NCBI RefSeq assembly: GCF_018860365.1
Contig: NZ_JAHKPO010000018.1
Span: 1 to 64,000, forward strand
Source: Arenibacter algicola
GTDB lineage: Bacteria; Bacteroidota; Bacteroidia; Flavobacteriales; Flavobacteriaceae
Reading direction: 5' to 3'
Length of the DNA stretch: 64,000 nucleotides
Positions 46,184 through 55,523 of this stretch are shown here, piece after piece. The translations under genes were made by a program, and so were the position numbers. Position 1 is the first letter of the stretch. Every line of letters starts with the position of its first letter. The notes under the pieces are model-generated. The model had not been told where the DNA came from. It did no database searches and saw only the letters and a program-made list of their open reading frames with translations.

Positions 46184-48688
46184 TTAATTTCTCCTAGCTC
46201 GTTTTACCCCTTTCACAATTTCATACCAGAGTACGGAAATCATGCCTACAAGGACTGAAATTCCCAGCTGATTAAGGGTTAAGGTTTCAAATTGAAAAAA
46301 CCTTGTCAATGGGGGAACAAAGAGCAACAATGCCGATAAGATCAAAGTAATTCCTATAATCAAAGGCACCAGGTTGTTCTTATATTTTAAAGTGGTCCAA
46401 ATTGAATAATAAAAAGAGCGGTTTACCAAAGTCAGAAAAATATTGGAAGATATTAATACCATAAACACCATAGTTCTGGTTACGGATTCGTTATGACTTT
46501 CAAAAACGGCGTATTGGTATACCGATAAAGATCCCAAGGTGATCACCAGTCCCTGAATGATACTAGTTGTCAATTCTTTGAACTTAAAAAAAGTTGTAGT
46601 AAATGGCCTTGGTCTTTGGATCATTGTATTTTTCTCCATAGGCTCGTTTTCATAAATAATGGAGCAGGTGGGGCCCATAATCAATTCCAATAAAATAACA
46701 TGGGAGGGTGAAAATATGGCAGGATAGGCCCACCCCAGTGCCAAGGGGATAAATACCGTTAATATGATAGGGATATGAATGGATATGATATACTGGATGG
46801 CCTTTTTTAAATTGCCGTAAATTTTTCTGCCCATGGCAATGGCATCTACCATTTTTGAAAGGTCATCGTCCACCAAGATCAAGGAGGCGGCCTGCTTGGC
46901 AATTTCAGTTCCTTTTTTGCCCATGGCAATACCGATATGAGATGCCTTGAGCGCCGGACCGTCGTTGACCCCATCACCTGTCATGGCCACTACTTCGTTA
47001 TTGGCCTTTATGGCGTTTACAATTCTTAGCTTGGCTTCTGGGAACATGCGGGTAAACACCTGGGTAGACATTACCTTTTGTTGTAGTTCCTCATCGTTCA
47101 ATTGCATTAGTTCTTCCCCGGTCATGTTTTTATCATAGCCAGGAAAATCAATTTGTTTGGCAATGGCCATGGATGTGGCGGGATTATCACCTGTAACCAG
47201 TTTTACCTGTATGCCGGCCTTGTCAAAATCTTTCAGTACCTGGCGAATGTTATCTTTAGGGGGGTCATAAAAAGCCACCAATCCCTTGAAAATAAATTGA
47301 AAATCCTGTTGTTTTTCAGGAAAGTCAGGTCCTTTGAAATTGGCCTGTCCCACTCCTAACATTCGGTATCCTTCCCGCCCTAAATTGGTCAAGATATCCG
47401 TAATCTGTTCTTTTTGGGCATCGGTAAGTGTGGACGTTGCCAAAAGTGCTTCCGGTGCCCCTTTGGCAGCAATGATACGGTTACCTTCACTATTTGCGAA
47501 CAGATGGGTCATCATAGGAGGTTTTCCGCTTAGCGGATACTCATGTATCATTTTATAATGTGGTCGCTGGTCTACAGAGGCAATTCTACCGTAGGCCACA
47601 TGCAAGGCCTTTTCCATAGGATCGAAAGGTATTGGTTCGCTGGCCCACATCGCTATGGTGACCAATTCTTTTTGAGAATTATTCAGGAGGGCATCTGCAG
47701 AAACTACCTCTCCCGTATCCAAGGTGAAGAGTTTGGCAAGTTCCATCTTATTCTGGGTTATGGTACCTGTTTTGTCCGTACAGATTACCGTAGCGCTTCC
47801 CAAGGATTCTACGGTTTTCATTTGTTTTACCACAATGCCCATTTTCATTAACCTATAGGCACCTAGGGCCATAAAAGTGGTAAAGGCCACGGGTATTTCT
47901 TCTGGCAGGACACTCATGGCCAAGGTTAAGGCTTTCAGCAAACTTTCCAAAACCTCCCGTGATTGAAGGTAATTGATTCCCCAGACCAATAGAAAAATGA
48001 TACCGCCCCAAATGGACATATGTTTTACGAAATTGGAAATCTGTTTTTCCAAGGGTGTCTTCTCCTCCTGGATTCCTTCAAGACTTTTTCCAATTTTACC
48101 CAACCGGGTGCTGTTCCCAATTTCTGTAATGGTGGCGATTGCCAGTCCACTGGCAACTGTAGTGCCGCCAAATATCTTATTGTCCAATTTTGACGCATCC
48201 TTAAAAACGGAAAGGGATTCTCCGGTAAGTATGGATTCGTTTACGGAGAAATCGTTGGAATGTACAATGGTGCCATCGGCAGGAACGGTGTTGCCTTCCT
48301 CTACCATTAGGCTGTCGCCAACAACCAACTCCTCACTGGGTATTTCTATGACCACTCCGTTCCTAATGACCTGACTATTGGGTTGGGTAAGACTTTTTAA
48401 TTTTTCCAAGGCCATCCTACTTTTGGAATCCTGATAAAGGGATATGGAGGCTACCAGGATAATGGCGGCGACCATAAATATTCCATCACCATTATTTCCT
48501 GTTATAAAATAGATAGAGGAAGCCACCATTAATAGGATGACCATTGGCTCCTGGGCAACACTTTTTAAAGCGTCTAAAAAACCATTTTCCTTTTTATAGC
48601 TAAGGCTATTTTCGCCATGTTTTTTTCTTGAGCTTTTTACTGCTTCATCCGTTAGCCCTTTAATGCCAAAATCGAGTGGATTGATCAT
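46184..48688 (-). CDS. P-type cation-transporting ATPase (P2, Ca2+-ATPase-like)
   Basis: 834 residues. N-terminal cation ATPase domain, TGES loop (SILTGESLSVF), membrane motif LPEEIPV in place of the Ca-ATPase PEGLP, phosphorylation site CTDKTGTITQNKM, hinge TGDGVNDGPALKASHIG, and a shortened C-terminal membrane part with NEPMEKNTM. Ion not certain; Ca2+, or another divalent or monovalent cation. CtpF of the DosR regulon is of the same P2 class. It starts 140 bp from the divergent box shared with the Hsp20 gene. Confidence 0.88.
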   Translation of the reverse strand: MINPLDFGIKGLTDEAVKSSRKKHGENSLSYKKENGFLDALKSVAQEPMVILLMVASSIYFITGNNGDGIFMVAAIILVASISLYQDSKSRMALEKLKSLTQPNSQVIRNGVVIEIPSEELVVGDSLMVEEGNTVPADGTIVHSNDFSVNESILTGESLSVFKDASKLDNKIFGGTTVASGLAIATITEIGNSTRLGKIGKSLEGIQEEKTPLEKQISNFVKHMSIWGGIIFLLVWGINYLQSREVLESLLKALTLAMSVLPEEIPVAFTTFMALGAYRLMKMGIVVKQMKTVESLGSATVICTDKTGTITQNKMELAKLFTLDTGEVVSADALLNNSQKELVTIAMWASEPIPFDPMEKALHVAYGRIASVDQRPHYKMIHEYPLSGKPPMMTHLFANSEGNRIIAAKGAPEALLATSTLTDAQKEQITDILTNLGREGYRMLGVGQANFKGPDFPEKQQDFQFIFKGLVAFYDPPKDNIRQVLKDFDKAGIQVKLVTGDNPATSMAIAKQIDFPGYDKNMTGEELMQLNDEELQQKVMSTQVFTRMFPEAKLRIVNAIKANNEVVAMTGDGVNDGPALKASHIGIAMGKKGTEIAKQAASLILVDDDLSKMVDAIAMGRKIYGNLKKAIQYIISIHIPIILTVFIPLALGWAYPAIFSPSHVILLELIMGPTCSIIYENEPMEKNTMIQRPRPFTTTFFKFKELTTSIIQGLVITLGSLSVYQYAVFESHNESVTRTMVFMVLISSNIFLTLVNRSFYYSIWTTLKYKNNLVPLIIGITLILSALLLFVPPLTRFFQFETLTLNQLGISVLVGMISVLWYEIVKGVKRARRN

Positions 48689-48827
48689 GTTGTCTAAATT
48701 AACAAAATTGTACAGAACCTTGCATTATAGACCAACTCTTATATGAATTTAATTAAGATATGGTTATAACAGTTTTGATACATTGATTTGATATGGTAAA
48801 AATAAACGTAAAGAAATTTTGAGAGAC

Positions 48828-48839
48828 TGACCTATATCA
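48828..48839. promoter_or_regulatory. TGAY-N4-RTCA box, divergent (P-type ATPase and Hsp20 promoters)
   Basis: TGACCTATATCA. Plus-strand -7 TACATTAG at 48863-48870 (Hsp20); minus-strand -7 TATTTTTA at 48804-48797 (ATPase). Both are 29.5 bp from the centre. Confidence 0.75.
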
Positions 48840-48909
48840 TTTTGTACAAAGGCATTTGGATGTACATTAGGGATAACAATAAATGTATAACCCTTAAAAT
48901 CAAAATATT

Positions 48910-49374
48910 ATGTCAGTAGTAAAATTTAAAAGGAGACCATTTGGCAACCTAATGAGCCAAGATTTTTTTGACATGGACGATTTTTTCGATAATCGCGGTT
49001 GGGTAAGGGACATGCTACCCGATAGTTTCTGGAATGGAAAAAGGTCGGAGCCAGCCTTGAACATTAAGGAAACCGGTGACCATTTTGAGATAGAACTGGC
49101 CGCTCCTGGATTTCAAAAAAAGGACTTTGAGGTAACCATAGATAATGGATGCTTGAACATTACTGCCGAGAAATCGCAAACCAAAGAGGAAAAGGAGGAC
49201 AAATTTACGCGTCGGGAATTTAGCTATAATTCCTTTGAACGGTCCTTGCAGCTACCTGATAATGTAAAACAGGAAGAAATTAAGGCCGCCTACAAGGATG
49301 GTATCCTTAGTTTTAATCTTGCCAAAAAAGAGGAAGCTAAAAAAGCACCTCCTAAAAAAGTACAAATCGGATAA
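48910..49374 (+). CDS. small heat-shock protein (Hsp20/alpha-crystallin)
   Basis: 154 residues. The N-terminal arm has RPFGNLMSQDFFDMDDFF; the alpha-crystallin domain (about 45-145) has ALNIKETGDHFEIELAAPGF and the C-terminal signature AYKDGILSFNLAKKEE. An ATP-independent holdase that keeps unfolding proteins soluble. The DosR-controlled HspX of mycobacteria has the same role. It has its own arm of the divergent box at 48828. Confidence 0.92.
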   Translation: MSVVKFKRRPFGNLMSQDFFDMDDFFDNRGWVRDMLPDSFWNGKRSEPALNIKETGDHFEIELAAPGFQKKDFEVTIDNGCLNITAEKSQTKEEKEDKFTRREFSYNSFERSLQLPDNVKQEEIKAAYKDGILSFNLAKKEEAKKAPPKKVQIG

Positions 49375-49609
49375 TAATTATTGGTTGGTTATTTGTTAGT
49401 AGCAATGCCTTCCTACTAAAAACTGAATTACGTTAAAGTATAAGGTTTAAGTGGGAGGGCTTTTGCATTTTTAAACCTCACTAGAGTTCAACCCTGTTGT
49501 AATAATCTAGGGTAATAAGGTGAAATTCCTTAAGAAAATGTCTAGCCTTTTAAATTTATACCAATAGTAATAAACTTTATGATATGTGATAAAAAATATT
49601 GTCGAGGGT

Positions 49610-50449
49610 TTATTCTTTTGGAGTATTCTTAACGGAAGTATTCATTGAAAAACCATTCATTGCTTCCAATTCTGCATCCGACAGTAATTCTGAGGAAATA
49701 GGGTTGTTTTCCAGTGCTTTCATGGTTGCGGTATAGCCTAAATCTAAGATGATGTCCAAGTTTTTTAAGGTGAACATACTATATTGATCCATGTTCTTTG
49801 GACGGATCAATAAATCACAGTCCTTAAATTTTTTAGTTGTTTCATTGGCTACCATTACATGATAGGCCCTTTCTAAAACCTTGTTTACATGATTAAGTTC
49901 TTTGATGCTTACATGATTGAACGGATTTACATAAACGCCCACAATCTTATCACAATATTTTTTTATAAGGTCCACAGGAAAATTGTTTAAAGTGCCACCG
50001 TCTACGTAATATCCTTTTTCAATCTGTACGGGCGCAAACAATCCAGGAACCGCTGCTGATGCCAAGACAGGTTTTATGAGTTCTCCACGACTAAAAATAT
50101 TCAATGTACCATCAAGTAAGTTGGTGGCCGTTACATAAAGCTGCTTTTCCAAAGATTCGAAGGTATCATGGGGCATATAGGCCTTTAATTGATCATGGAA
50201 TTTTTCTGTGTCCAAGAAACCTGGTTTTCCCATGGCATAATTATTAAAACTAAAAATTTCTGTAGTCTTAAAAAAATCCAGCATTTGCTCCCATGTACAG
50301 CCAGAAGCGTACAAGGCACCAACTATGGCGCCTGCACTGGTTCCTGCTATATGCGTAGGGTAAATGCCATATTCTTCCAAGGCTTTTATGGCCCCTATAT
50401 GGGCAACGCCCCGGATACCACCCCCGGATAATACCAAACCTGTATTCAT
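49610..50449 (-). CDS. patatin-like phospholipase
   Basis: 279 residues from the ATG at 50449 (MNTGLVLSGGGIRG). A frame open to 50476 exists, but the box/-7 pair at 50505 and 50474-50481 would place transcription start after it, so 50449 is preferred. Oxyanion loop GGGIRG, nucleophile Ser38 in GTSAG, and Asp in the DGG motif of YYVDGGTLNNFPVD. A RssA/YchK-like single-domain patatin, probably hydrolysing lipid acyl chains. Its own box is 56 bp upstream. Confidence 0.9.
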   Translation of the reverse strand: MNTGLVLSGGGIRGVAHIGAIKALEEYGIYPTHIAGTSAGAIVGALYASGCTWEQMLDFFKTTEIFSFNNYAMGKPGFLDTEKFHDQLKAYMPHDTFESLEKQLYVTATNLLDGTLNIFSRGELIKPVLASAAVPGLFAPVQIEKGYYVDGGTLNNFPVDLIKKYCDKIVGVYVNPFNHVSIKELNHVNKVLERAYHVMVANETTKKFKDCDLLIRPKNMDQYSMFTLKNLDIILDLGYTATMKALENNPISSELLSDAELEAMNGFSMNTSVKNTPKE

Positions 50450-50504
50450 TGATCTTACTTTTAATTCTAGTCTCAAAATTATTCCATTATTGGGAGTACA
50501 GATA

Positions 50505-50516
50505 TGACCAATATCA
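50505..50516. promoter_or_regulatory. TGAY-N4-RTCA box (patatin promoter)
   Basis: TGACCAATATCA. The minus-strand -7 TAATTTTG at 50481-50474 is a full TAnnTTTG match, 29.5 bp from the centre. No matching -7 exists on the plus strand, so it serves only the patatin. Confidence 0.75.
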
Positions 50517-50542
50517 TGTTCTTGGAATCTAGGTACAGCTTA

Positions 50543-50554
50543 TGACGGATATCA
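50543..50554. promoter_or_regulatory. TGAY-N4-RTCA box (LOV kinase promoter)
   Basis: TGACGGATATCA. The plus-strand -7 TACATTTG at 50578-50585 is a full match, 29.5 bp from the centre. The kinase start is about 120 bp further, so the leader is long. This makes the second two-component system part of the regulon. Confidence 0.75.
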
Positions 50555-50709
50555 TTTCTTAGGGCTATAGCGAACAATACATTTGTGTAAATGAGTGCTA
50601 AAATACTAGAATACAGGACTCAATGGGTAGTTTATTTTCAACCAAACTCCTTAGCGGTCCTTCCTTTTGGTTTGGTCAAGACCATTAAGTGAAAATCAGT
50701 AAAAGGACA

Positions 50710-53463
50710 ATGAATGAAAAATTAACAAATAGCGATCTTTATCAATCCATTTTTGAATCTTCCTTAGCTGGACTGATTGTGGTAGACGAACTTGGATACA
50801 TTCTCATTGCCAACATGTCTGCCCAAAAAATGTTCGGATATGTTGAAAGGGAATTAGTGCAGGAGAAGATTCATTTGATTATTCCCGATTGGAAGAACAG
50901 TGCTTTTGATGTCCAAATGAAAGATATTGTTGTAGGGCCCAACCAGTTTTATGGTAGAGAAAAGAACGGGGTCAAATTTCCTATCGATATTAGAATAGTC
51001 CCAACAATGGTAAAAGGTCAAAGCCTAAAAGTGATCTATTGCAAACCAGCGGATATCCCTGTATTTGAAAGCGATAGAAAGTTTCGAACCTTGATTTCCA
51101 ATGTAGCGGGCATAGTTTATAGCTCTAAAATTGATAGACCTTGGAACATTGAATTTATCAGTGAAGCCTGCAAGGCTATAAGCGGATATACTCCTATGCA
51201 ATTTTATAATAGATCAGGGATTAGTTGGGAATCTTTAATTCATCCAGAGGATTTGTCCAAGGTTTTGGATGAGGTGAACAAGGCAATTTTGGATAAAAAA
51301 CAGTATCAGCTCACCTATAGGATTGTTACTGCAAATAAGGAAATTAAATGGATATGGGAGCAGGTTTCCTGCGTTACGGATGAGCAGGGCAATGTTTACA
51401 GTTTGGAAGGTTTTATGCAGGATATAACGGAGCCGAAGAAAATAGAAATGGCACTGGACAAGGAGAAAAATTTGCTCCGACAATATTTGGATACGTCCGC
51501 CTCCTTGTTTTTGGTTATCAATAAGGACTATACCGTTGAGCTGGTCAATAATAAGACCTGCGAGATTTTAGGTCTTGATCAGGATGCAGTTTTGCACAAG
51601 AACTGGTTTACAGGCTTTGTTCCAAAAAGGGAAAGAAAGGAACTAATGGCACTTTTCGATACTATTTTTAAGGATAAGGTGAAGCCAAAAGATTTTTATG
51701 AAAACCATGTACTCACCAAGGATGGGAAGCAACGACTTATACGATGGCGGAACGCCACCTTACGGAATGGAAATGATCAGATTATCGGAATTGTAAGTTC
51801 TGGGGTAGATGTTACGGATACCAAGTTGTTACAGAATACCCTGAATATCAGAAATAGGGCCTTGGAACTTGCAGGAAATGGAATCATCATTGTAGATGCC
51901 CAAGATCCAAAACTCCCCATTATATATAGCAACAAGTCCTTTACCCAAATAACCGGATATAGCCACAAGGAGGTTCTGGGAAGAAATTGTAGGTTTTTGC
52001 AAAATGGAGATAGGGACCAACCTGAAATAGCAACCTTGGCCAAGGCTGTGCAAAATGGTGAGTCCTGTAGGGTTGTACTAAGAAATTATCGTAAGGATGG
52101 GACCCTTTTTTGGAACGATCTGGCCGTTACGCCCCTATATGATAATGAGCTAAAATTGACACATTTTATTGGGGTTCAGAACGATGTTACCGAAATTCAG
52201 CAAAACAAGAAGAAGTTGGAGGAATATGCCCAACAATTGGAGCATAAAGTGAAAGAACAGACTAGGGAAGTACAATCTACAGTACAGAAACTGGTGGCCA
52301 CCAGTTTAAACCTGGAAGATCAGGTAGTGGAGACCCAAAGGGCGGAAAAGAAGGCCAAGTTGAGTAGGGCATTGTTTTCTGCCATAGCACATAATTTTCC
52401 CAATGGGGTCATAATGGTCTTTAATTCGGATTATGAACTGGTTTATGTGGAAGGGGAGGAAATGGACCGAATAAATATTAAAAAGTCCGATTTTGAAGGA
52501 ATACCCATAGATGATATCCCTGTTTTTTCAAAATGGCAGATAAAAAAAATAAAATCGGATATTCGAAAAACATTAAGGGGGAGCAATATTTCATTTGAAG
52601 TGGATTTTCACGATCAGTGTTATGCCGTGAATTCTACACCGCTCTATTCCGATGAAAAGAAAATAATGTGGGCCTTGTTCGTTTACAACAATGTTACCGA
52701 GCAGAAGGAGATTCAGCATAAATTGGAAAAGACCCTGGAGGTTGAAAAGGAACTAAACGAGCTGAAATCCCGTTTTATTTCAATGGCCTCCCATGAGTTT
52801 CGTACCCCGCTCAGTGCCATACTTTCTTCTGCTATACTGATAGGAAAACAAAATGAGCCGGGTAAGGAGGACAGGAGGATGAAACATGTTTCAAGGATAC
52901 GCAACAATGTGAAGGATCTTGTTGTTATTCTTAACGACTTCCTCTCTTTGAGCAAGTTGGAAGAAGGCAAAGTGCAGGTAAAACCACAGTCTTTTGAATT
53001 GATACATTTTATAAAAATGTTGATCGATGAAATGGAGCCAAACAAAAAAGATGGACAGGATATTATTTTAAAGCATTCCGAACCTTCTGTATCGGTTTAT
53101 CTTGACCCCAAATTATTGAACCATATCCTTATAAATCTTCTCTCCAATGCCATAAAGTATTCGGAGGAGAAAAAAGAGATTATCATTAAAGTTAAGGTTG
53201 GTGGAAAAGTCTTATCCATAGATATTAAGGATAAAGGCATTGGTATACCTAAAGACGAGCAAAAAAATCTATTTAACCGTTTCTTTCGTGCAGAAAACGC
53301 CACCAACTTTCAGGGCACGGGTCTCGGGCTTCATATTGTTAAGCAGTATACAGAACTTTTGGGCGGTGGTGTAAACTTTAAAAGTGAGGTGGGTATAGGA
53401 AGTACCTTCAATATTAAACTTCCCGTAAATATAAATGAATATGAAAAGAATTCTATTAATTGA
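50710..53463 (+). CDS. multi-PAS histidine kinase containing a LOV (blue-light) domain
   Basis: 917 residues from the ATG at 50710 (aaaagga upstream); a GTG 21 bases earlier is in frame. Order: PAS, PAS_3-type, PAS, LOV, coiled coil, PAS, HisKA, HATPase. The LOV domain (about 380-500) carries GRNCRFLQ with the photo-adduct Cys427, and its flavin contacts NYRKDGT, FWNDL and FIGVQNDVTE. The phospho-acceptor His695 is in MASHEFRTPLSA, then DKGIGIP and GTGLGLHI. No membrane helix. It overlaps its REC-Crp partner by 29 bases. It is under its own regulon box. Confidence 0.9.
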   Translation: MNEKLTNSDLYQSIFESSLAGLIVVDELGYILIANMSAQKMFGYVERELVQEKIHLIIPDWKNSAFDVQMKDIVVGPNQFYGREKNGVKFPIDIRIVPTMVKGQSLKVIYCKPADIPVFESDRKFRTLISNVAGIVYSSKIDRPWNIEFISEACKAISGYTPMQFYNRSGISWESLIHPEDLSKVLDEVNKAILDKKQYQLTYRIVTANKEIKWIWEQVSCVTDEQGNVYSLEGFMQDITEPKKIEMALDKEKNLLRQYLDTSASLFLVINKDYTVELVNNKTCEILGLDQDAVLHKNWFTGFVPKRERKELMALFDTIFKDKVKPKDFYENHVLTKDGKQRLIRWRNATLRNGNDQIIGIVSSGVDVTDTKLLQNTLNIRNRALELAGNGIIIVDAQDPKLPIIYSNKSFTQITGYSHKEVLGRNCRFLQNGDRDQPEIATLAKAVQNGESCRVVLRNYRKDGTLFWNDLAVTPLYDNELKLTHFIGVQNDVTEIQQNKKKLEEYAQQLEHKVKEQTREVQSTVQKLVATSLNLEDQVVETQRAEKKAKLSRALFSAIAHNFPNGVIMVFNSDYELVYVEGEEMDRINIKKSDFEGIPIDDIPVFSKWQIKKIKSDIRKTLRGSNISFEVDFHDQCYAVNSTPLYSDEKKIMWALFVYNNVTEQKEIQHKLEKTLEVEKELNELKSRFISMASHEFRTPLSAILSSAILIGKQNEPGKEDRRMKHVSRIRNNVKDLVVILNDFLSLSKLEEGKVQVKPQSFELIHFIKMLIDEMEPNKKDGQDIILKHSEPSVSVYLDPKLLNHILINLLSNAIKYSEEKKEIIIKVKVGGKVLSIDIKDKGIGIPKDEQKNLFNRFFRAENATNFQGTGLGLHIVKQYTELLGGGVNFKSEVGIGSTFNIKLPVNINEYEKNSIN

Positions 53464-54508
53464 GGATAATAAGGATGTTCGGGAAAATACAGCAGACATA
53501 TTGGAATTGGCCAATTTCGAGGTGGCTACCGCCGAGAATGGAAAAATAGGGGTAGAACTTGCAGAAAAATTTAAGCCGGACGTGATCATATGTGATATCA
53601 TGATGCCAGAACTGGATGGATATGGAGTCTTGGAACAGTTGGGTAAAAACAGTACCACTTCTAGTATACCCTTTATATTTCTAACGGCAAAAACCGATAG
53701 GGCAGAGGTGAGGTTGGGAATGAATTTGGGGGCGGACGATTATCTGACCAAACCTTTTGAGGAAAAGGAATTATTGGAAGCCATTACCTCCCGATTGCGA
53801 AAGAGCGACTTTCTTAAAAAAGAGATAGCCAAAAACATGGAAGGACTTAATAAATTCTTGGACGAGGCCTCCCAATACGGCGATATGAAAAGTCTTTCCA
53901 AGGATTATCCCCTTAAAACGTATCATAAAAGGGATATTGTTTTTTGGGAAGGTGATAACGCAAAATCCTTGTATTTTATAGAAAAGGGCAGTGTAAAGAC
54001 CTATAAGAGTACGGAATCCGGAAAGGAATTTGTGACTGGCATATATGGTCCGGGAGATTTTGTAGGGCAACTATCCTTATTGAATTCCGATAAAGTTTAT
54101 GTAGAAAATGCAACTGTGTTGGAGGATGCCGAAATGTGTGCCATACCTAGGAAGGATTTTACCAAATTGCTTTATGGCAACTCGGCGGTTTCACAGAAAT
54201 TTATTGGAATGATATCCAATAACCTTATGCACCTGCAGGAACAATTGGTGGATATGGCTTTTGCCTCTGTAAGACAACGGGCCGCCAAGGCCTTATTGGA
54301 ACTTTATGATAAACATGTAATACAGGATAAACCCAAGGGCGGTATAGGAATTCCACGGGAAGATTTTGCAGGTATGATCGGCACCGCAACAGAAACCGCT
54401 ATCCGTACCTTATCGGATTTTAAGGAAGAGGGCCTCATTGCCACCGACCACGGACGAAGGATCATTATTTTAAATGAAAAGGGACTTAGGCAGGTAGCTG
54501 ATTTTTAA
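53435..54508 (+). CDS. response regulator fused to a Crp/Fnr-type DNA-binding module (second copy)
   Basis: 357 residues. REC domain with phospho-acceptor D54 in IICDIMMPELDGYG and K in YLTKPFEEKEL; cNMP beta-roll (about 155-255); HTH (about 300-345) with recognition helix ATETAIRTLSDF, E320 and R324 at the FNR Glu/Arg positions and Ile at the Ser position, as in the other copy. No Cys cluster. It overlaps the LOV kinase gene, so the pair is translationally coupled. Domain order and sequence make it a paralogue of 35029-36081. Confidence 0.88.
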   Translation: MNMKRILLIEDNKDVRENTADILELANFEVATAENGKIGVELAEKFKPDVIICDIMMPELDGYGVLEQLGKNSTTSSIPFIFLTAKTDRAEVRLGMNLGADDYLTKPFEEKELLEAITSRLRKSDFLKKEIAKNMEGLNKFLDEASQYGDMKSLSKDYPLKTYHKRDIVFWEGDNAKSLYFIEKGSVKTYKSTESGKEFVTGIYGPGDFVGQLSLLNSDKVYVENATVLEDAEMCAIPRKDFTKLLYGNSAVSQKFIGMISNNLMHLQEQLVDMAFASVRQRAAKALLELYDKHVIQDKPKGGIGIPREDFAGMIGTATETAIRTLSDFKEEGLIATDHGRRIIILNEKGLRQVADF

Positions 54509-54548
54509 GGTTGTCATTCATTGAGGACAAGATTCAAAATTATATATG

Positions 54549-54767
54549 CTACCTTTTACTAAACATGGCCTTTAGTTTCCTTATTGCATAGATCAACAAC
54601 ATTTGTTGAATGCTACCCTTAAGGTTTCCCGCCAATTGCAGTGGTCTTAGATTTGACTTTAGCTGATTAATATTAAGTTTAAGGCTTTCAATTTCAATTT
54701 TGCGCTGTAATTTCAAGACCATTAGCCTTTCATCAATTTCTTTAAAAGAGTTGTATTGTTTCCCCAT
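54549..54767 (-). CDS. small helical protein of a YtxH/holin-like operon
   Basis: 72 residues from the ATG at 54767 (MGKQYNSFKEIDERL); the open frame extends into the previous gene and is unlikely there. Highly charged helix, then a basic, hydrophobic C-terminus (LLIYAIRKLKAMFSKR). Third gene after the YtxH and holin-like genes, with 4 bp spacing. In flavobacteria this trio is usual (DUF6327-like third member), function unknown. Confidence 0.6.
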   Translation of the reverse strand: MGKQYNSFKEIDERLMVLKLQRKIEIESLKLNINQLKSNLRPLQLAGNLKGSIQQMLLIYAIRKLKAMFSKR

Positions 54768-54771
54768 GGTC

Positions 54772-55116
54772 TTAATCAAAAAAATGTTTGGAAAATGTGC
54801 GCAGTAACGGCCCATTGAGTCTATCCCTAAGAAAATAACAAATGAAAGCTATAAGTATATAGCCCATACCCACCACTAAATATCCAAGGTAAGTGCTTTC
54901 CATTATTTCATTCAGGGCATTTGATGCGGCCCAAGATAACAAAACCAAAGCAAGTAGGGCCAAGGCCCCAATTAAAAGGGTTTGCGCAAATGTGGTCACA
55001 AGCTCCATTAGCACCTTAAATATTTTTAGCTTGGCATATTCCTCGCTATTTTCTAGATAAGACCTTACATCGGCTTCTGCTTCTGTAAAGTCTCTCTTAA
55101 GTTCTTCCAAGGCCAT
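54772..55116 (-). CDS. phage holin III-like (DUF1469-type) membrane protein
   Basis: 114 residues with an N-terminal amphipathic helix (FTEAEADVRSYLENSEEYAK), two close hydrophobic segments and a basic C-terminus. This is the putative actinobacterial-holin-X/holin III layout, which is chromosomal and not of phage origin here. It lies 6 bp after the YtxH gene. Confidence 0.72.
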   Translation of the reverse strand: MALEELKRDFTEAEADVRSYLENSEEYAKLKIFKVLMELVTTFAQTLLIGALALLALVLLSWAASNALNEIMESTYLGYLVVGMGYILIAFICYFLRDRLNGPLLRTFSKHFFD

Positions 55117-55122
55117 ATTACC

Positions 55123-55452
55123 TTATTTTTGAAATTGGGCGTTCTTCTTTTTTAAGTCTTCCAATTTACGCTCCAAGGTAGCAATAATGTCATCTGCCTT
55201 GTAGCTCATAGTGGAGATGGCTTCATCCAATTTTCGGTCAAAGGCATCTTTTTTCTCATTGGCAGTTTTGGTAAGTTCTTCCTTGGCATGTGATAATCTA
55301 TCTGATATATCATGGGTAGTTTCCCCAACCTTTTGCTTTATTTTATGTCTGGTCTCAATACCCTTGTCAGGAGCATATAGAATTCCAATTCCTGCTCCTA
55401 TGGCAGCCCCTGTTAATAAAGCCAAAAGAATATTTCCGTCGTTGTTTGTCAT
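55123..55452 (-). CDS. YtxH-domain protein
   Basis: 109 residues. The N-terminal hydrophobic GILYAPDKGIETRHKI motif is the YtxH signature (Gly/Ala-rich membrane helix followed by APxxG). The rest is a long charged helix. Stress-associated membrane protein, role unknown. First gene of a three-gene operon from the box at 55524. Confidence 0.85.
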   Translation of the reverse strand: MTNNDGNILLALLTGAAIGAGIGILYAPDKGIETRHKIKQKVGETTHDISDRLSHAKEELTKTANEKKDAFDRKLDEAISTMSYKADDIIATLERKLEDLKKKNAQFQK

Positions 55453-55523
55453 GATTTTTGTTTTTAGATTACTATATGTTTATTAATAATACCAAAAGTA
55501 ACCTTAACAAAACCCATTTGAAA

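Noticed and set aside
54549-55452. Prophage signal from the holin-like gene
   Set aside because: Small YtxH/holin-like trios are chromosomal stress genes in this group. No other phage gene, integrase or attachment site is present.
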